A DNA stretch of 64,000 nucleotides from Verrucosispora sioxanthis (lineage in GTDB: Bacteria; Actinomycetota; Actinomycetes; Mycobacteriales; Micromonosporaceae). The translations under genes and the position numbers were made by a program. The notes below the pieces were generated by a model, which was not told the DNA's origin, did not search any database, and worked only from the letters and a program-made list of their open reading frames with translations. The stretch is taken from positions 62,001 to 126,000 of the forward strand of contig NZ_SAIY01000005.1 of NCBI RefSeq assembly GCF_010560025.1. The letters run 5' to 3'. This document shows, one piece after another, positions 1-9,307 of this stretch (its first letter is position 1; each line of letters begins with the position of its first letter).

Positions 1-48
1 TGGGTGTGCGGCCACCCTCTCTGTGGCCGTGACAGCGGAAGGAACGGC

Positions 49-561
49 ATGGTCCGACACGACACGTTCACGATCTCGCGGCACCTCGACGCGTCGCCGG
101 ACGAGGTCTTCACGGCCTTCGCCGACACCACGGTCAGGCGGCGGTGGTTCCGGCTCCCCGGCCACGCAGCCTCGTACGAGCACGACTTCCGCGTGGGCGG
201 AGGCGAGACGGCCCGCAGTACCTACACCGGGCTGGACACCGCGCCGGAACGGCTGGAGTACCGGTCGCGATACATCGACATCGCCCGTATCCACCGGATC
301 GTCTACGGCTACGAGGCCATCGTCGACGACGAACTGCGTTGGACCTCGCTGGTCACCGTCCAACTCGACGCCGAGACGGACGGAACCCGCCTGCACTGGA
401 CCGAACAGGCGGCCTTTGTCATGTACACGGGGGACGGTAGTACGGACCTGGCGCACCTGCGCGGCGCAAGCGTGCTGCGACTGAACGGCCTCGACGCGGT
501 CCTGCGACCCGGACCTCCGCGTCGGCCGGCGGTGGACATGCGTACTGGATCTCGTGATTGA
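49..561 (+). CDS. SRPBCC (AHSA1-like) domain protein
   Basis: This 170-residue protein has the pattern of the SRPBCC/AHSA1 ligand-binding fold: an opening strand (FTISRHLDASPDEVFTAFAD), a Trp-rich turn (RRRWFRLPG), then a strand with GGGETARSTY. The family binds small hydrophobic ligands or acts as a cytosolic stress or modifying protein; no ligand can be assigned. The ATG at 49 is chosen because GGAAGGA lies about six bases upstream. The C-terminal tail after residue 140 (proline and arginine rich) does not resemble the usual C-terminal helix (typically ending in a GW-type motif), so the end may be diverged or frameshifted. The gene is at the edge of the window and its upstream context is unknown. 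Confidence 0.7.
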   Translation: MVRHDTFTISRHLDASPDEVFTAFADTTVRRRWFRLPGHAASYEHDFRVGGGETARSTYTGLDTAPERLEYRSRYIDIARIHRIVYGYEAIVDDELRWTSLVTVQLDAETDGTRLHWTEQAAFVMYTGDGSTDLAHLRGASVLRLNGLDAVLRPGPPRRPAVDMRTGSRD

Positions 562-664
562 TCGCGCAGCACAACGTTCTCGGGCACGCCTCGTCGGTCG
601 GACCAGTGACGGCCGTGCTCCGGGTCAGGCCGGGGGCGACTCGGCGATCCGCCGGGACGGGTGC

Positions 665-1239
665 TCACCGGCGAGCCCCGAGCACGGCGTGGGTGACCAC
701 GCCGACGACGGCGATGGTCGCGGCGCAGGCAGCGGCCGAGGTGGTGGCGGCCGGCTGCAGCATCCAGGTCAGGATCTCCTGGTACAGGTGCCCGCTCGCC
801 GGCCCGGACAGGATCACCACGAGCGTCCACCCGACCGGGAGAAGCCAGGCCCACTGCGCACCCCAGACCGCTCCGACGGCGAGGAGTCCACCGAGCCCGG
901 CGGTGTTCCGGATCATCAGCGCCGCCGTCGCCAGCGGTGCGCCGGTCAGCGCCGGCGCCGCGGCGATGAGCGTCGCGCTGGCCATCACCGCCAGGATGTG
1001 CGCGGCGCGGCGCGGCGGCCACGGCAGGGACGCCGTCCGCTCCAACGCGGATCGGCGCCGGCGAGCCCGGGCCCGAACGCGACGGTGGCGACGAGCGTCG
1101 ACAACAACGCGACCGCGAGCCTGAGGCGCGACTCCTCGGCCGTCTGGCCCAGCCCCCACAACACGAGTACGCCGGCCGCCGCCGCCCCGGCGGCGGCCGG
1201 GACACCCCGGCACCGCAGGTACAACGTGAGCCACCTCAT
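665..1239 (-). pseudogene. Frameshifted small membrane protein, last gene of the ABC operon
   Basis: The reading frame opens at an ATG (1239) that overlaps the stop of the upstream permease in an ATGA arrangement, so this is a genuine translationally coupled gene. The first ~55 residues are hydrophobic (AAAGAAAAGVLVLWGLGQTA). Protein-like sequence then continues in a different frame (HILAVMASATLIAAAPALTG, then LLPVGWTLVVILSG) to a stop at 665. A one-base shift lies within about 1045-1075, in a GC-only stretch. The complete product would be a ~190-residue protein with four or five membrane segments, perhaps a second ABC-2-like subunit. It is either a decayed gene or a base error in the source sequence. 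Confidence 0.6.
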
Positions 1240-2576
1240 GAGTGGTCACCGACCAGCAGGTCGAGCAGGTTCACCTCGGTGCAGGCCAGCGCCGCCCTGC
1301 GTAGCGCGGCGACGCGGTCCCGCTGCTCGGCCGCCGGGAACGCGCGAAGGACCTGCCACGTCTGACGCGCCGCCTCGCCGTCCGGGCCGTCCGGTGGCGC
1401 ACTGTCGGCCAGCCAGGCGGCCGCGGCCAGCCGGGCGACGCGGTTCGCCCGGGCCACGTCGGGATTTCCGATGGTGTACGCACACGGCCGGGTACCCGCT
1501 CCGTCCAGGAGACGCCACCGCAACTCGTCGGGGCTTGCCTTCGCACCACCCCAGGGCGCGAGCTCGAGTTCCACGAGCAGCACATCCCTCGGTCGTGGTG
1601 TCGGCTGGGTCTCGTACCAGGATTCGGGTGTTTCGTGGACCGAGGTCGGTGCCTGCGGGAGCTTCGCCGACATCGTCGCGAGCGCCTGCCGCGCCGGATC
1701 CCGCAGCTCCGCCAGCGCGCTGACGTGGACCCGGGTGACACACACCTCGGGCCCCGGTCCGACGCTGCAGACCAGCGCGGTGGCCGCCGCATCGGGTACC
1801 GGCAGCCGCTGCCGGCCGTCGGGAAGTATCGCCAGGGCCACCACGGCCGCCACCACGGCGGGCAGGGCCGCCGCCATCCGGACGGTCCGGGTGGCGCAGA
1901 GGAAACTGGCGAGCGCGCTCACCGCCAGTCCGACCAGCCAGACAGTGTGGGCGACGCTGACTCTGCCCAGCACCGTCACGAAGTCGCCCCAGAACCCGAA
2001 CGGTGACGGAGTCAGCAGATGAACGATCTTCGGCACGTGGGCGTACCCCCGGTCGGTGATGGCGACGAGCGCCACGGTGGCACCGACGACGGCGGTGGCG
2101 GGTGGGGTCAGGCGGAACGGGGCGAGCGCCCCGACGGTCATGCCCAGCCAGACGCCGGACACCATCCAGAGCACACCGACCCCGGCTATCACGATGGACT
2201 GCCCCGGCAGGTAGCTCGCGTACGCCGCAACCTGGACCGCGCCGCCGACGTACATCAGCACGTAGCCGGCGGCCCCGGCGAGCGCCATCGCCGTGGCTGC
2301 CGGTAGCACCCGCTGCCACCGCGGACGGGCGGTCGCCGCGACCAGTTCCTCGGTGCGGCAGCGGCGGTCGCGGCCAGCCTGCCATGCGCCCAGGCCGAGT
2401 GCCATGGGCCAGAGGATGAACAGGTACTCCCGCTGCCAGAGCGCCAGCAGCATCCAGCGGCCTCCCCAACCGTCCAGGGCGACATAGAGCAGGGCGGTGC
2501 CGACCAGCGCGGCGCCCAGGGCCGTCCACGGCGCCACCGACCGATGGATCTCGATACGCAGGATCCGGCCGGTCAT
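1236..2576 (-). CDS. ABC-2-type transporter membrane protein
   Basis: This 446-residue protein has several predicted membrane spans in its first 250 residues (for example ALVGTALLYVALDG, LFILWPMALGLGAW, LPAVVAAVVALAILPDG) followed by a soluble ~190-residue C-terminal domain. Its start overlaps the stop of the ABC ATPase gene by four bases, so it is the likely membrane partner of that ATPase. A short motif RCRTEELVAATARPRW follows the third span and resembles the loop of other ABC permeases that swap 'TEELL..AT.R.RW'. It probably exports or moves lipids or peptides under control of the sigma factor at the head of the operon. The substrate is unknown. Confidence 0.75.
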   Translation of the reverse strand: MTGRILRIEIHRSVAPWTALGAALVGTALLYVALDGWGGRWMLLALWQREYLFILWPMALGLGAWQAGRDRRCRTEELVAATARPRWQRVLPAATAMALAGAAGYVLMYVGGAVQVAAYASYLPGQSIVIAGVGVLWMVSGVWLGMTVGALAPFRLTPPATAVVGATVALVAITDRGYAHVPKIVHLLTPSPFGFWGDFVTVLGRVSVAHTVWLVGLAVSALASFLCATRTVRMAAALPAVVAAVVALAILPDGRQRLPVPDAAATALVCSVGPGPEVCVTRVHVSALAELRDPARQALATMSAKLPQAPTSVHETPESWYETQPTPRPRDVLLVELELAPWGGAKASPDELRWRLLDGAGTRPCAYTIGNPDVARANRVARLAAAAWLADSAPPDGPDGEAARQTWQVLRAFPAAEQRDRVAALRRAALACTEVNLLDLLVGDHS

Positions 2577-3397
2577 GCGGTGCGCTCCCCCGCCGCGCGG
2601 TGCCGGCGCAGCAGCTCGGTGTACCCGCGTTCGGCCGAACTGTCGCCCACCCCCTCGCGGCCCAGTTCCACCAGATCCGCCGGACCACCATCGAATACCA
2701 GCCGACCGGCATCCATCAGCACCACATTCGTGCAGGCAGCGACCACGTCCTCCACCAGGTGGGTGGAGACGACGACACAGGTGTGCTCGCCCAGCTCGCG
2801 CAGCAGCGAGCGGAAGGCCATCCGCTGCTCGGGATCGAGACCGACCGTGGGCTCGTCCAGCAGCAGGATCTCCGGATCGTTGACGATCGCCTGCGCGATG
2901 CCGGCGCGCCTTACCATCCCACCGGACAGCGTCTTCATGCGTGAGTCGCCACGCTCGGCCAGGCCCACGCGTTCCAACGCACGCTGGACCGCGTCCGGGA
3001 TGTCGTGCGCCGGCACCTCCTTCAGCCAGGCGAGGTATTCGACGAACTCCCGCACGGTGAACCGGCCGTAGAAGCCGAATTCCTGCGGAAGGTAGCCGAT
3101 CGACCGGCGCAACGTCCGCAGGTCGGGTCGTGCGTGCACGGGGTGCCCGAGTAGTTCGAGCACGCCGCCGGCCGGGCGCGACACGGTCGCGAGCGCCCGC
3201 ATCAGCGTCGTCTTACCGGCACCGTTGGGCCCGAGCAGCCCGTGCACGCCGTTGCCCATCGACAGGTCGAGGCCGTCGACGGCAAGGCGCCTGCCCGCTC
3301 GCACCCGAAGCTCCACCGCCCGGATCGCCCACGCGTACGTCGTCGGCGCCAGGAGGGCGGCACTGATCCCTTTCCTCATTCCGTACCTTCTTCTCAT
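2573..3397 (-). CDS. ABC transporter ATP-binding protein
   Basis: This 274-residue nucleotide-binding subunit has Walker A (GPNGAGKTT), signature (LSGGMVRR), Walker B (ILLLDEPTVGLDP) and an H-loop (STHLVED). The start at 3397 is chosen because its ATG overlaps the stop of the preceding gene as ATGA; a second ATG lies six codons in. The short leader before the domain begins with MRRRYGMRKG. It should energize the neighbouring membrane protein. The operon order sigma factor, zinc-finger membrane protein, ATPase, permease suggests an envelope-stress-responsive exporter. Confidence 0.9.
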   Translation of the reverse strand: MRRRYGMRKGISAALLAPTTYAWAIRAVELRVRAGRRLAVDGLDLSMGNGVHGLLGPNGAGKTTLMRALATVSRPAGGVLELLGHPVHARPDLRTLRRSIGYLPQEFGFYGRFTVREFVEYLAWLKEVPAHDIPDAVQRALERVGLAERGDSRMKTLSGGMVRRAGIAQAIVNDPEILLLDEPTVGLDPEQRMAFRSLLRELGEHTCVVVSTHLVEDVVAACTNVVLMDAGRLVFDGGPADLVELGREGVGDSSAERGYTELLRRHRAAGERTA

Positions 3398-4200
3398 CGG
3401 AGCTCCGCGTAACCACTGCGACGAGGCACGAGGACGAGAGCCACCACCACGGTCAGCGCCGCCCAGCCCGGCAGGGCGGCCTCGGTCAGCAGTACCGGTA
3501 GCCGGGCGGTGACGATGCTCGGTCCGACGACCACCGTGGCCCAGAGCAACGCCAGGCCCCACGCCGCCCTCGGCAGGCCGACCACCTTGCCGAGCGCCAG
3601 CGCACCTGCGGTGAACGCCAGGCAGGGCATCAACCAGCGCGCCGGGGATGCGCCCACCATCCAGCCGGCCACCGCCAGCACCGGGATCACCACCACGAGC
3701 ACGACCAGGGTTCGTCGCAGCACCATCCCGAGGCCGGCCCGGGCGGTCGCGACGACCAGTTCGTGGGCCGGATCGAGCCGCCCGGTCCAGGCGGTGGCGA
3801 CCCCGAGCAGCGGCGCGACCGGAGCCAGGAGCACCACCAGCGACGGCGGTGCCACGCCCCGGCCGGCGACCGCCAGGTCGAACCCGAGCGCGACCAGCAC
3901 CACCAGCACCGTCGTCACGAGCCAGGGAACGAGCACCGGCGTCACCCACCGGACGGACCGCGCAGGCATCCACCGGCGCCGAACAGTCGCCGGCTCCGCG
4001 GCGGACAGCGCAGCGTCCACCTTCACCCAGACGGCGGCCAACAGCGCCATCGTGTCACCGTCGCTGGCGTCCGCCAGCCGAGCCCGGCAGTCGGCACACT
4101 GCTCCAGGTGCGTCTCCATCGCCCACAGGACATCCGGTGCGATGCCCTGATCACCGGCGGCATAGCGGCCCAGTGCCCGGACCGGGATGTGTGCGCTCAC
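3394..4200 (-). CDS. Zinc-finger (zf-HC2) transmembrane protein, probable anti-sigma factor
   Basis: The N-terminal ~60 residues carry the anti-sigma zinc-finger pattern H-x3-C-x2-C (HLEQCADCRARL, residues ~31-42). The rest is a polytopic membrane domain with roughly six hydrophobic segments, such as LVPWLVTTVLVVLVALGF and LVVLVVVIPVLAVAGWMVGA. The GTG start at 4200 overlaps the sigma-factor stop by four bases. This pairing and order are standard for a sigma factor held at the membrane by its cognate anti-sigma factor. The long membrane part is larger than in single-span anti-sigma factors and looks like an ABC-2 permease domain, so the protein may link transport to sigma release. That link is inference. 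Confidence 0.75.
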   Translation of the reverse strand: MSAHIPVRALGRYAAGDQGIAPDVLWAMETHLEQCADCRARLADASDGDTMALLAAVWVKVDAALSAAEPATVRRRWMPARSVRWVTPVLVPWLVTTVLVVLVALGFDLAVAGRGVAPPSLVVLLAPVAPLLGVATAWTGRLDPAHELVVATARAGLGMVLRRTLVVLVVVIPVLAVAGWMVGASPARWLMPCLAFTAGALALGKVVGLPRAAWGLALLWATVVVGPSIVTARLPVLLTEAALPGWAALTVVVALVLVPRRSGYAELR

Positions 4201-4736
4201 GACAACGCCTCCCGCAGTGCCAGTCGCGCACGACGGGCGCGAGTCTTCACGGTCCCCTCGGGAAGGCCGAGCATGAGCGCGGTCTCCCGGACCGAAAGTC
4301 CGTCCAACACCAGGGCGTGCAGCACCTGGCGCAGCTCCGGTGCCAGCCGGCGCAGAGCATCACCCATGTCGTCGTCGATCGCGCCCGCCAGCACCACATC
4401 CTCCGCCGCCGGCGAGTCCTCCAGCGCCAGCGGCAGCGGCACCGCCTGGGAATCCCTCGCGCGTCGCCGAAACCCGTCGACGAGCCGCCGCGCGGCGATC
4501 GACCACAGCCAGCCGACCGCGCTACCGGCCCTCATGCCCGCGTAGGAGTCGGCGGCTCGCCACACCGCGAGATAGGTCTCCTGAATGACCTCGGCGATCA
4601 GGTCGTCGTCCGCGCAGCGACGGCGGAGACGGACGAGCAACCACGGAGATGTCCGGCGGTACAGTTCGTCGAACGCCGCGCCGTCGCCACGCGCGATCCG
4701 CCGCAGCAACTCCCCTTCGTCTTCCCTCACGTCCAT
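4197..4736 (-). CDS. ECF-type RNA polymerase sigma factor
   Basis: This 179-residue sigma-70 family protein has region 2 (FDELYRRTSPWLLVRLRRRC, then EVIQETYLAVWR) and region 4 with a helix-turn-helix (LDGLSVRETALMLGLPEGTV and the following KTRARRAR). The ATG at 4736 is preferred because the protein then begins MDVREDEGELL, directly ahead of region 2; an upstream in-frame start would add 32 unlikely residues. It heads a five-gene operon and probably directs transcription of its own operon. No distal promoter was identified with confidence. Confidence 0.88.
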   Translation of the reverse strand: MDVREDEGELLRRIARGDGAAFDELYRRTSPWLLVRLRRRCADDDLIAEVIQETYLAVWRAADSYAGMRAGSAVGWLWSIAARRLVDGFRRRARDSQAVPLPLALEDSPAAEDVVLAGAIDDDMGDALRRLAPELRQVLHALVLDGLSVRETALMLGLPEGTVKTRARRARLALREALS

Positions 4737-4888
4737 ACAGACGCCAATCACCAAGATCAGGTTCTCGTCATGGGCACCATGCGTAGCCGCCGATCTCGGC
4801 TGTCGAGGTGGCGGTCCGCGGCGATCAACCATTCAGGATGGACAGCGGCTGGTCTGCGAGATCGAATCTTGCGTGACAGACTGCGATC

Positions 4889-5647
4889 ATGGAAGAGACG
4901 CCGAGCTTCCTTCGCCCCTTCGTGCTGAACCCACCCGATCACCACGCGGAGCGGGAGGCGAACCTCGACTGGTACCGGCCGGATGGCGACGTGCCACGCC
5001 CCGCGGTGATCCTCGTTCATGGGGGCCCGATACCGCCCGACATGAGCCCGACCCCGCGTGACTGGCCGGTCTACCGCGGCTACGGCTCTCTCCTCGCCTC
5101 CCTCGGCCCGGTCGCGGTGACCGCCGAGCATCGGCTCCAGGTGGTTGTCGGCCCGGACGGTCCCTTCGCGGACTACGCCACGGCGGCCCAGGACGTCGCC
5201 GATGCGGTAGAGCGGGTACGTGCGGACCCGCGCGTCGACCCGGAGCGGATCGCGCTCTGGTTCTTCTCCGGCGGAGGGCTGCTGAGCACCGACTGGCTCC
5301 GCGATCGGCCGGAGTGGCTGCGCGCAGTCGCCCTGACGTACCCGCTGCTGGCGCCGTTGCCGGAGTGGGGCATCGATCCGCGGTTCGCACCCGCTGCGGC
5401 GATCGGCGAGGCGGGACGGCCCGTACCGCCGCTTCTGCTCACCCGGGTGGGCCTGGAGCGCCCCTCGTTGTCCGAGCCGGTCGCTGTGTTCCTGAAGGCG
5501 GCGGATGACAACGGTGTACCGGTCGACGTGCTCGACGTACCGAACGGGCAGCACGGGTTCGACATGCTCGACCACACCGACGAATCCCGGCAGGCGGTCG
5601 AGAAAGCGGCAACCTGGATCACCGAGCGGCTCGGGGGGCAGCGGTAA
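4889..5647 (+). CDS. Alpha/beta hydrolase fold protein
   Basis: This 252-residue cytosolic hydrolase has the oxyanion segment VILVHGGP, a nucleophile elbow FFSGGG and a late His (NGQHGF). The fold and motif spacing fit the dienelactone hydrolase or esterase group; the substrate is unknown. The gene diverges from the sigma-factor operon. The ATG at 4889 is the first in-frame start and matches the family N-terminus. Confidence 0.8.
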   Translation: MEETPSFLRPFVLNPPDHHAEREANLDWYRPDGDVPRPAVILVHGGPIPPDMSPTPRDWPVYRGYGSLLASLGPVAVTAEHRLQVVVGPDGPFADYATAAQDVADAVERVRADPRVDPERIALWFFSGGGLLSTDWLRDRPEWLRAVALTYPLLAPLPEWGIDPRFAPAAAIGEAGRPVPPLLLTRVGLERPSLSEPVAVFLKAADDNGVPVDVLDVPNGQHGFDMLDHTDESRQAVEKAATWITERLGGQR

Positions 5648-5782
5648 CCGATCCCGACGGGTGCCCAGCCGGTCCCGGTACCGCCGCCCATCGGCCGCGC
5701 CAATCGCGGTGGCGCTTCTACGTCGGTCGTGTCGTGGAGGTGGCCGGGAGTTCGTGTCGGTGGGCTGGGGCAGGATGTGGCC

Positions 5783-6496
5783 ATGACCGTGACAGCTCGC
5801 CTGGACCTGGCCATCTTCGACGCCGTTGACATTGACAAGGTCGGCTCGTTCTATGCCGAGTTGGCCGGCTGGGACAGCGTCCGTCAGGATCCCGACCGGT
5901 TCGGCGTTCGGACTCCGGACGGTCAGGAGATCGAATTTCAGCGCGCTCCCGACCATGTCGGGCCGCGGTGGCCCGGGCAGGAGCACCCGCAGCAGTTCCA
6001 CCTGGACCTGCAGACCGACGATCCCCAGGCGCAGGCCGAGCGGGCCGTCGCCCTCGGTGCGGTCCGGCTGGCCGACGGCCCTACCTGGATCACCCTGGCC
6101 GACCCGGCCGGTCATCCTTTCGATCTCTGCCAGGCAGACGGCGTCGGGCCGGTGATGAGGCTGTTCGCGGTGACGATCGACGCACCCGACGCGTCTGCAC
6201 TGGCCCGCTTCTACGCCAGCCTCACCGGCATGGAGGTCACCTACGACGGCCCCGAGGGCGCGCTTGTCGCCGGTGGCGGTAAGAACCTGATGTTCCAGCA
6301 GATCAGCGCCTACAACCCGCCCCGCTGGCCAGATCCGGCGTATCCACAGCAAGCCCATCTCGACCTCCTCGTCGACGACCTCGACGCAGGCGAGACCCAG
6401 GCACTGGAGCTGGGCGCCCGCCGGCTCCGAGCCGGCGGCGAACGCTTCAGGGTCTTCACAGACCCGGCTGGCCACCCGTTCTGCCTCATCCGTTAG
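5783..6496 (+). CDS. Tandem VOC (glyoxalase/bleomycin-resistance fold) protein
   Basis: The 237-residue product contains two VOC half-domains of about 110 residues each. The first starts at ARLDLAIFDAVDIDKVGSFY and ends DPAGHPFDLC; the second starts FAVTIDAPDASALARFYASL and ends DPAGHPFCLI. Both ends carry the DPxGHPF strand typical of the actinomycete family annotated as glyoxalase/VOC. Metal ligands are not clearly conserved, so binding rather than catalysis is possible. The ATG at 5783 follows an AGGA sequence; no operon partner is evident. Confidence 0.8.
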   Translation: MTVTARLDLAIFDAVDIDKVGSFYAELAGWDSVRQDPDRFGVRTPDGQEIEFQRAPDHVGPRWPGQEHPQQFHLDLQTDDPQAQAERAVALGAVRLADGPTWITLADPAGHPFDLCQADGVGPVMRLFAVTIDAPDASALARFYASLTGMEVTYDGPEGALVAGGGKNLMFQQISAYNPPRWPDPAYPQQAHLDLLVDDLDAGETQALELGARRLRAGGERFRVFTDPAGHPFCLIR

Positions 6497-6706
6497 CGCA
6501 CCGGGACCAGCGCCGTCCGGACGGACCCGGATCCTCACTGCACCACCGCTCGAAGCCCCACCGCCAGCCGGCCAGCACGCGTGGGTTGCGAAGGCACGTA
6601 ACCCTCAGGGCGGAAATCGCGGGACCCTGGCGGCTCGCGTCGTGCCTCTTCCACTGTTGTCGCGCCTTCGGGTTCGCGGGCTGTCCCTCGTGTCAGGGAG
6701 TCGATC

Positions 6707-7489
6707 ATGTGTTTTGCGGCTGATGCCAGTCCGCCGGAACTACCTCAAGAGCGTGTCCGGGCAGTCGCGGGCGACCTCGTGCCGGCTCAACGTCTCGAGC
6801 TGATCTCCGCTGACGGGGCCCTGGTGTCCGCCGCGCTGGCCGAGGCACCTCAACCTGGCGGGCCTGGTGTGGTCATCTTGCCCGATGTGCGTGGCCTCTA
6901 CCCGTTCTACGAGCGACTCGCCGAGCGGTTCGCCCAAGCAGGTCACGATGCGATCGTCGTGGACCTTTTCGCCCGCACCGCCGGTCTCGCGCCGCGCGGC
7001 GACGACTTCGATTTCCAACCCCACCTTTCCGCCACCACGCTGGAGCAGGTGCAGGCTGACATCGCGGCCGCGGTTGCCGTGCTGCGTAGGCGCATCGGTG
7101 CCCGACCGGCGGTGGCGATCGGCTTCTGCTTCGGCGGCACTCACGCCTTCCTGGCCGCGACGAACCGTGGGCTCGACCTTGACGCGGTGGTCGGCTTCTA
7201 CGCCAAGCTCAGCCCCGGCCGGCTGCCCAGGCCCGCTGAACGGGCAGGTAGCATCGGCGTCCCACTGCTCGGTCTGTTCGGCGGGGATGATCCCTCGATC
7301 CCCGCTGACGACATTACGCAGTTCGCTATGGCTCTGCGCCAAGCAGGAGTGCGCCACCAGCTGATCACCTACCCGAACGCCCCGCACTCGTTCTTCGACA
7401 TCTCCTTCGACGAACACCAGCAGGCATGCGGCGATGCCTGGCACCGGGTCCTCGACTTCCTTGAACATCTGCCAGTCTCGCCTCGGTGA
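6707..7489 (+). CDS. Dienelactone hydrolase family protein
   Basis: This 260-residue protein has the dienelactone hydrolase catalytic triad signature: a Cys nucleophile in GFCFGG, an Asp in FGGDDPSI and a His in NAPHSF. The family hydrolyses dienelactones and related esters in the cytosol. Length and motif order agree with the family. It stands alone between two intergenic gaps of about 210 and 280 bases, so no pathway partner is visible. Confidence 0.85.
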   Translation: MCFAADASPPELPQERVRAVAGDLVPAQRLELISADGALVSAALAEAPQPGGPGVVILPDVRGLYPFYERLAERFAQAGHDAIVVDLFARTAGLAPRGDDFDFQPHLSATTLEQVQADIAAAVAVLRRRIGARPAVAIGFCFGGTHAFLAATNRGLDLDAVVGFYAKLSPGRLPRPAERAGSIGVPLLGLFGGDDPSIPADDITQFAMALRQAGVRHQLITYPNAPHSFFDISFDEHQQACGDAWHRVLDFLEHLPVSPR

Positions 7490-7765
7490 GACAATCGGCT
7501 GTCAGCACAACACCGGGCTCCGGCATCGCCGCTTGCGCTGTCGTCAGCGTGCGTGGGGGAGCGCCCGGAATGAACCTGGCTCTCCGTGATCACGATCGCT
7601 ACCCACACCTCATCGCCCTGCAAGCGGACGTGCGAGCTCCTACGGTGGAAGAAAGAGGTCGCCCGTCCGGTCGTACCGCTCCGCGTCGCAACACCGGCAC
7701 ACGATGAAAAAAGCGGACCGGCAAGGGCAGACCCGTCCCCGATGCTTCAACTCGGAAAGGATGGC

Positions 7766-9211
7766 ATGTACAGGGCAGCAACCCGTGCGACGACCTCCGA
7801 TCAGCGACTGCGCAGCCAGGCGGCGCCTCCACCGCAGGGGCGGCAGCGGCTACGGTGGTACGGCCCGGGTCTGGTGTGGATGCTGTCGTCAGTCGGCTCC
7901 GGATCCGTACTGTTCACCCCACGAATCGGCTCCCGGTACGGCTACGCCCTGGCATGGCTGGCCCTGCTCACCGCGGTCCTCATGTGGGTGATGATCCGGG
8001 AGGTGGGGCGCTACACCGTCGCGACCGGCCGCACCATTCTCGACGGCTACCGCGACCTTCCCGGCCCGCGCGACTGGGCGCTGTGGCTCATCTTCGTGCC
8101 GCAGCTGGTCGCCGCCGTGGTCACCATCGCGGGTATCGCCGCGCTGGCGGGCAGCGCCCTCATGATCGAACTCCCGGGTGGTCAGGCGGTCTACGCCATC
8201 GGCCTGATCGTGCTCTCCTGTCTGCTCGTGGTGAGCGGACGCTACAGCGGGATGGAGAAGGTCACGGCAGCGCTCTCGGCCGTCCTGGTCCTCGCCATCG
8301 TCGCGACCGCCGTCAGGGTGCTCCCCTCCCCCGGCACGATGGCGGGCGGGCTGGTGCCTCAGCTGCCCAGCGACTTCGACCTCTACTTCGTACTGCCCTG
8401 GATCGGTTTCATCCTGGCTGGCGCGGCGGGCATCATGTGGTACTCGTACTGGGTCGCCTCCCGGGGCTACGGTGGTGCGGTCACCGGAGACGGCCCCGAC
8501 GCCCGAAACCGCAGCGAGAAGCGCGTCGATCCCGCGGAGCGCGAACGGCGGGTGCACCGCTGGCTCGGCGTGATGGGGCGGGCGGCGGCTCTCGGCGTCG
8601 TCGGCGGCGCCTTGATCATCCTGTCCTTCCTGGTGCTGGGCGCCGAGCTGCTGCGACCGCAGGGCATCGTCCCCGAGGGCATCGATGTCGCTCGTGACCT
8701 CACCGGCCTGCTCGGCGACGTGTGGGGTGACTGGGGCCGATGGCTGCTGCTCGTGGGCATCGTGATCGCCCTGTGGGGCACGGTCCTGGCGAACCAGGAC
8801 GGCTGGGGGCGCACCTTCGCCGACGCCACCATCATGATCACCCGCTTGGACAAGGACCAGCCCGCCGCGGCCGGGCGCCTGCTGGCCCAGGTCGGCCGGC
8901 GGCTGCGCCTCAACCTGACCGACCGAGAGACACTCAAGAACGCGTACGCGGTGGTGGTCGTCACGGCACTGCCCATCCTGGTGTTTCTCCTGGTACGCCA
9001 GCCGGTCGACATCCTGTCCGTGGCAGGAGTCGTCGCGGCGGTGCACACCCCGGTGCTGGTGGTGCTGACACTGCTGCTGAACCGGCGCCATCTGCCGCCC
9101 GAGCTGCGGCCCAACGCATTCACCACCACCGCAGCCGGGTTCGCAGCCGTCTGGTATGGAGCGTTCGCTGCTGTCTATCTGCTCAACCTCGCCGGCGTGC
9201 AACTCGCCTGA
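7766..9211 (+). CDS. Nramp-like membrane transporter lacking the canonical metal-binding motifs
   Basis: This 481-residue membrane protein has about eleven hydrophobic segments. It begins with GPGLVWML, the TM1 entry of the Nramp family. Where canonical Nramp proteins have DPGN in TM1, it has VGSGSVLFTP, and where they have a Met-Pro-His motif in TM6 it has IMWYSYW. It is therefore a divergent Nramp relative, possibly with another ion or with Mg-type specificity. The ATG at 7766 is chosen because GGAAAGG lies five bases upstream; an in-frame ATG at 7742 is an alternative. Confidence 0.75.
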   Translation: MYRAATRATTSDQRLRSQAAPPPQGRQRLRWYGPGLVWMLSSVGSGSVLFTPRIGSRYGYALAWLALLTAVLMWVMIREVGRYTVATGRTILDGYRDLPGPRDWALWLIFVPQLVAAVVTIAGIAALAGSALMIELPGGQAVYAIGLIVLSCLLVVSGRYSGMEKVTAALSAVLVLAIVATAVRVLPSPGTMAGGLVPQLPSDFDLYFVLPWIGFILAGAAGIMWYSYWVASRGYGGAVTGDGPDARNRSEKRVDPAERERRVHRWLGVMGRAAALGVVGGALIILSFLVLGAELLRPQGIVPEGIDVARDLTGLLGDVWGDWGRWLLLVGIVIALWGTVLANQDGWGRTFADATIMITRLDKDQPAAAGRLLAQVGRRLRLNLTDRETLKNAYAVVVVTALPILVFLLVRQPVDILSVAGVVAAVHTPVLVVLTLLLNRRHLPPELRPNAFTTTAAGFAAVWYGAFAAVYLLNLAGVQLA

Positions 9212-9307
9212 CTGTGCCGTGCGGTGAAGCCGCAGTACCCCGCGAGTTCCACTCCCGGCAACCCGCCGGACGGGCCGACGGCAATCTCCGTACCGAAGGG
9301 TCGGTGC

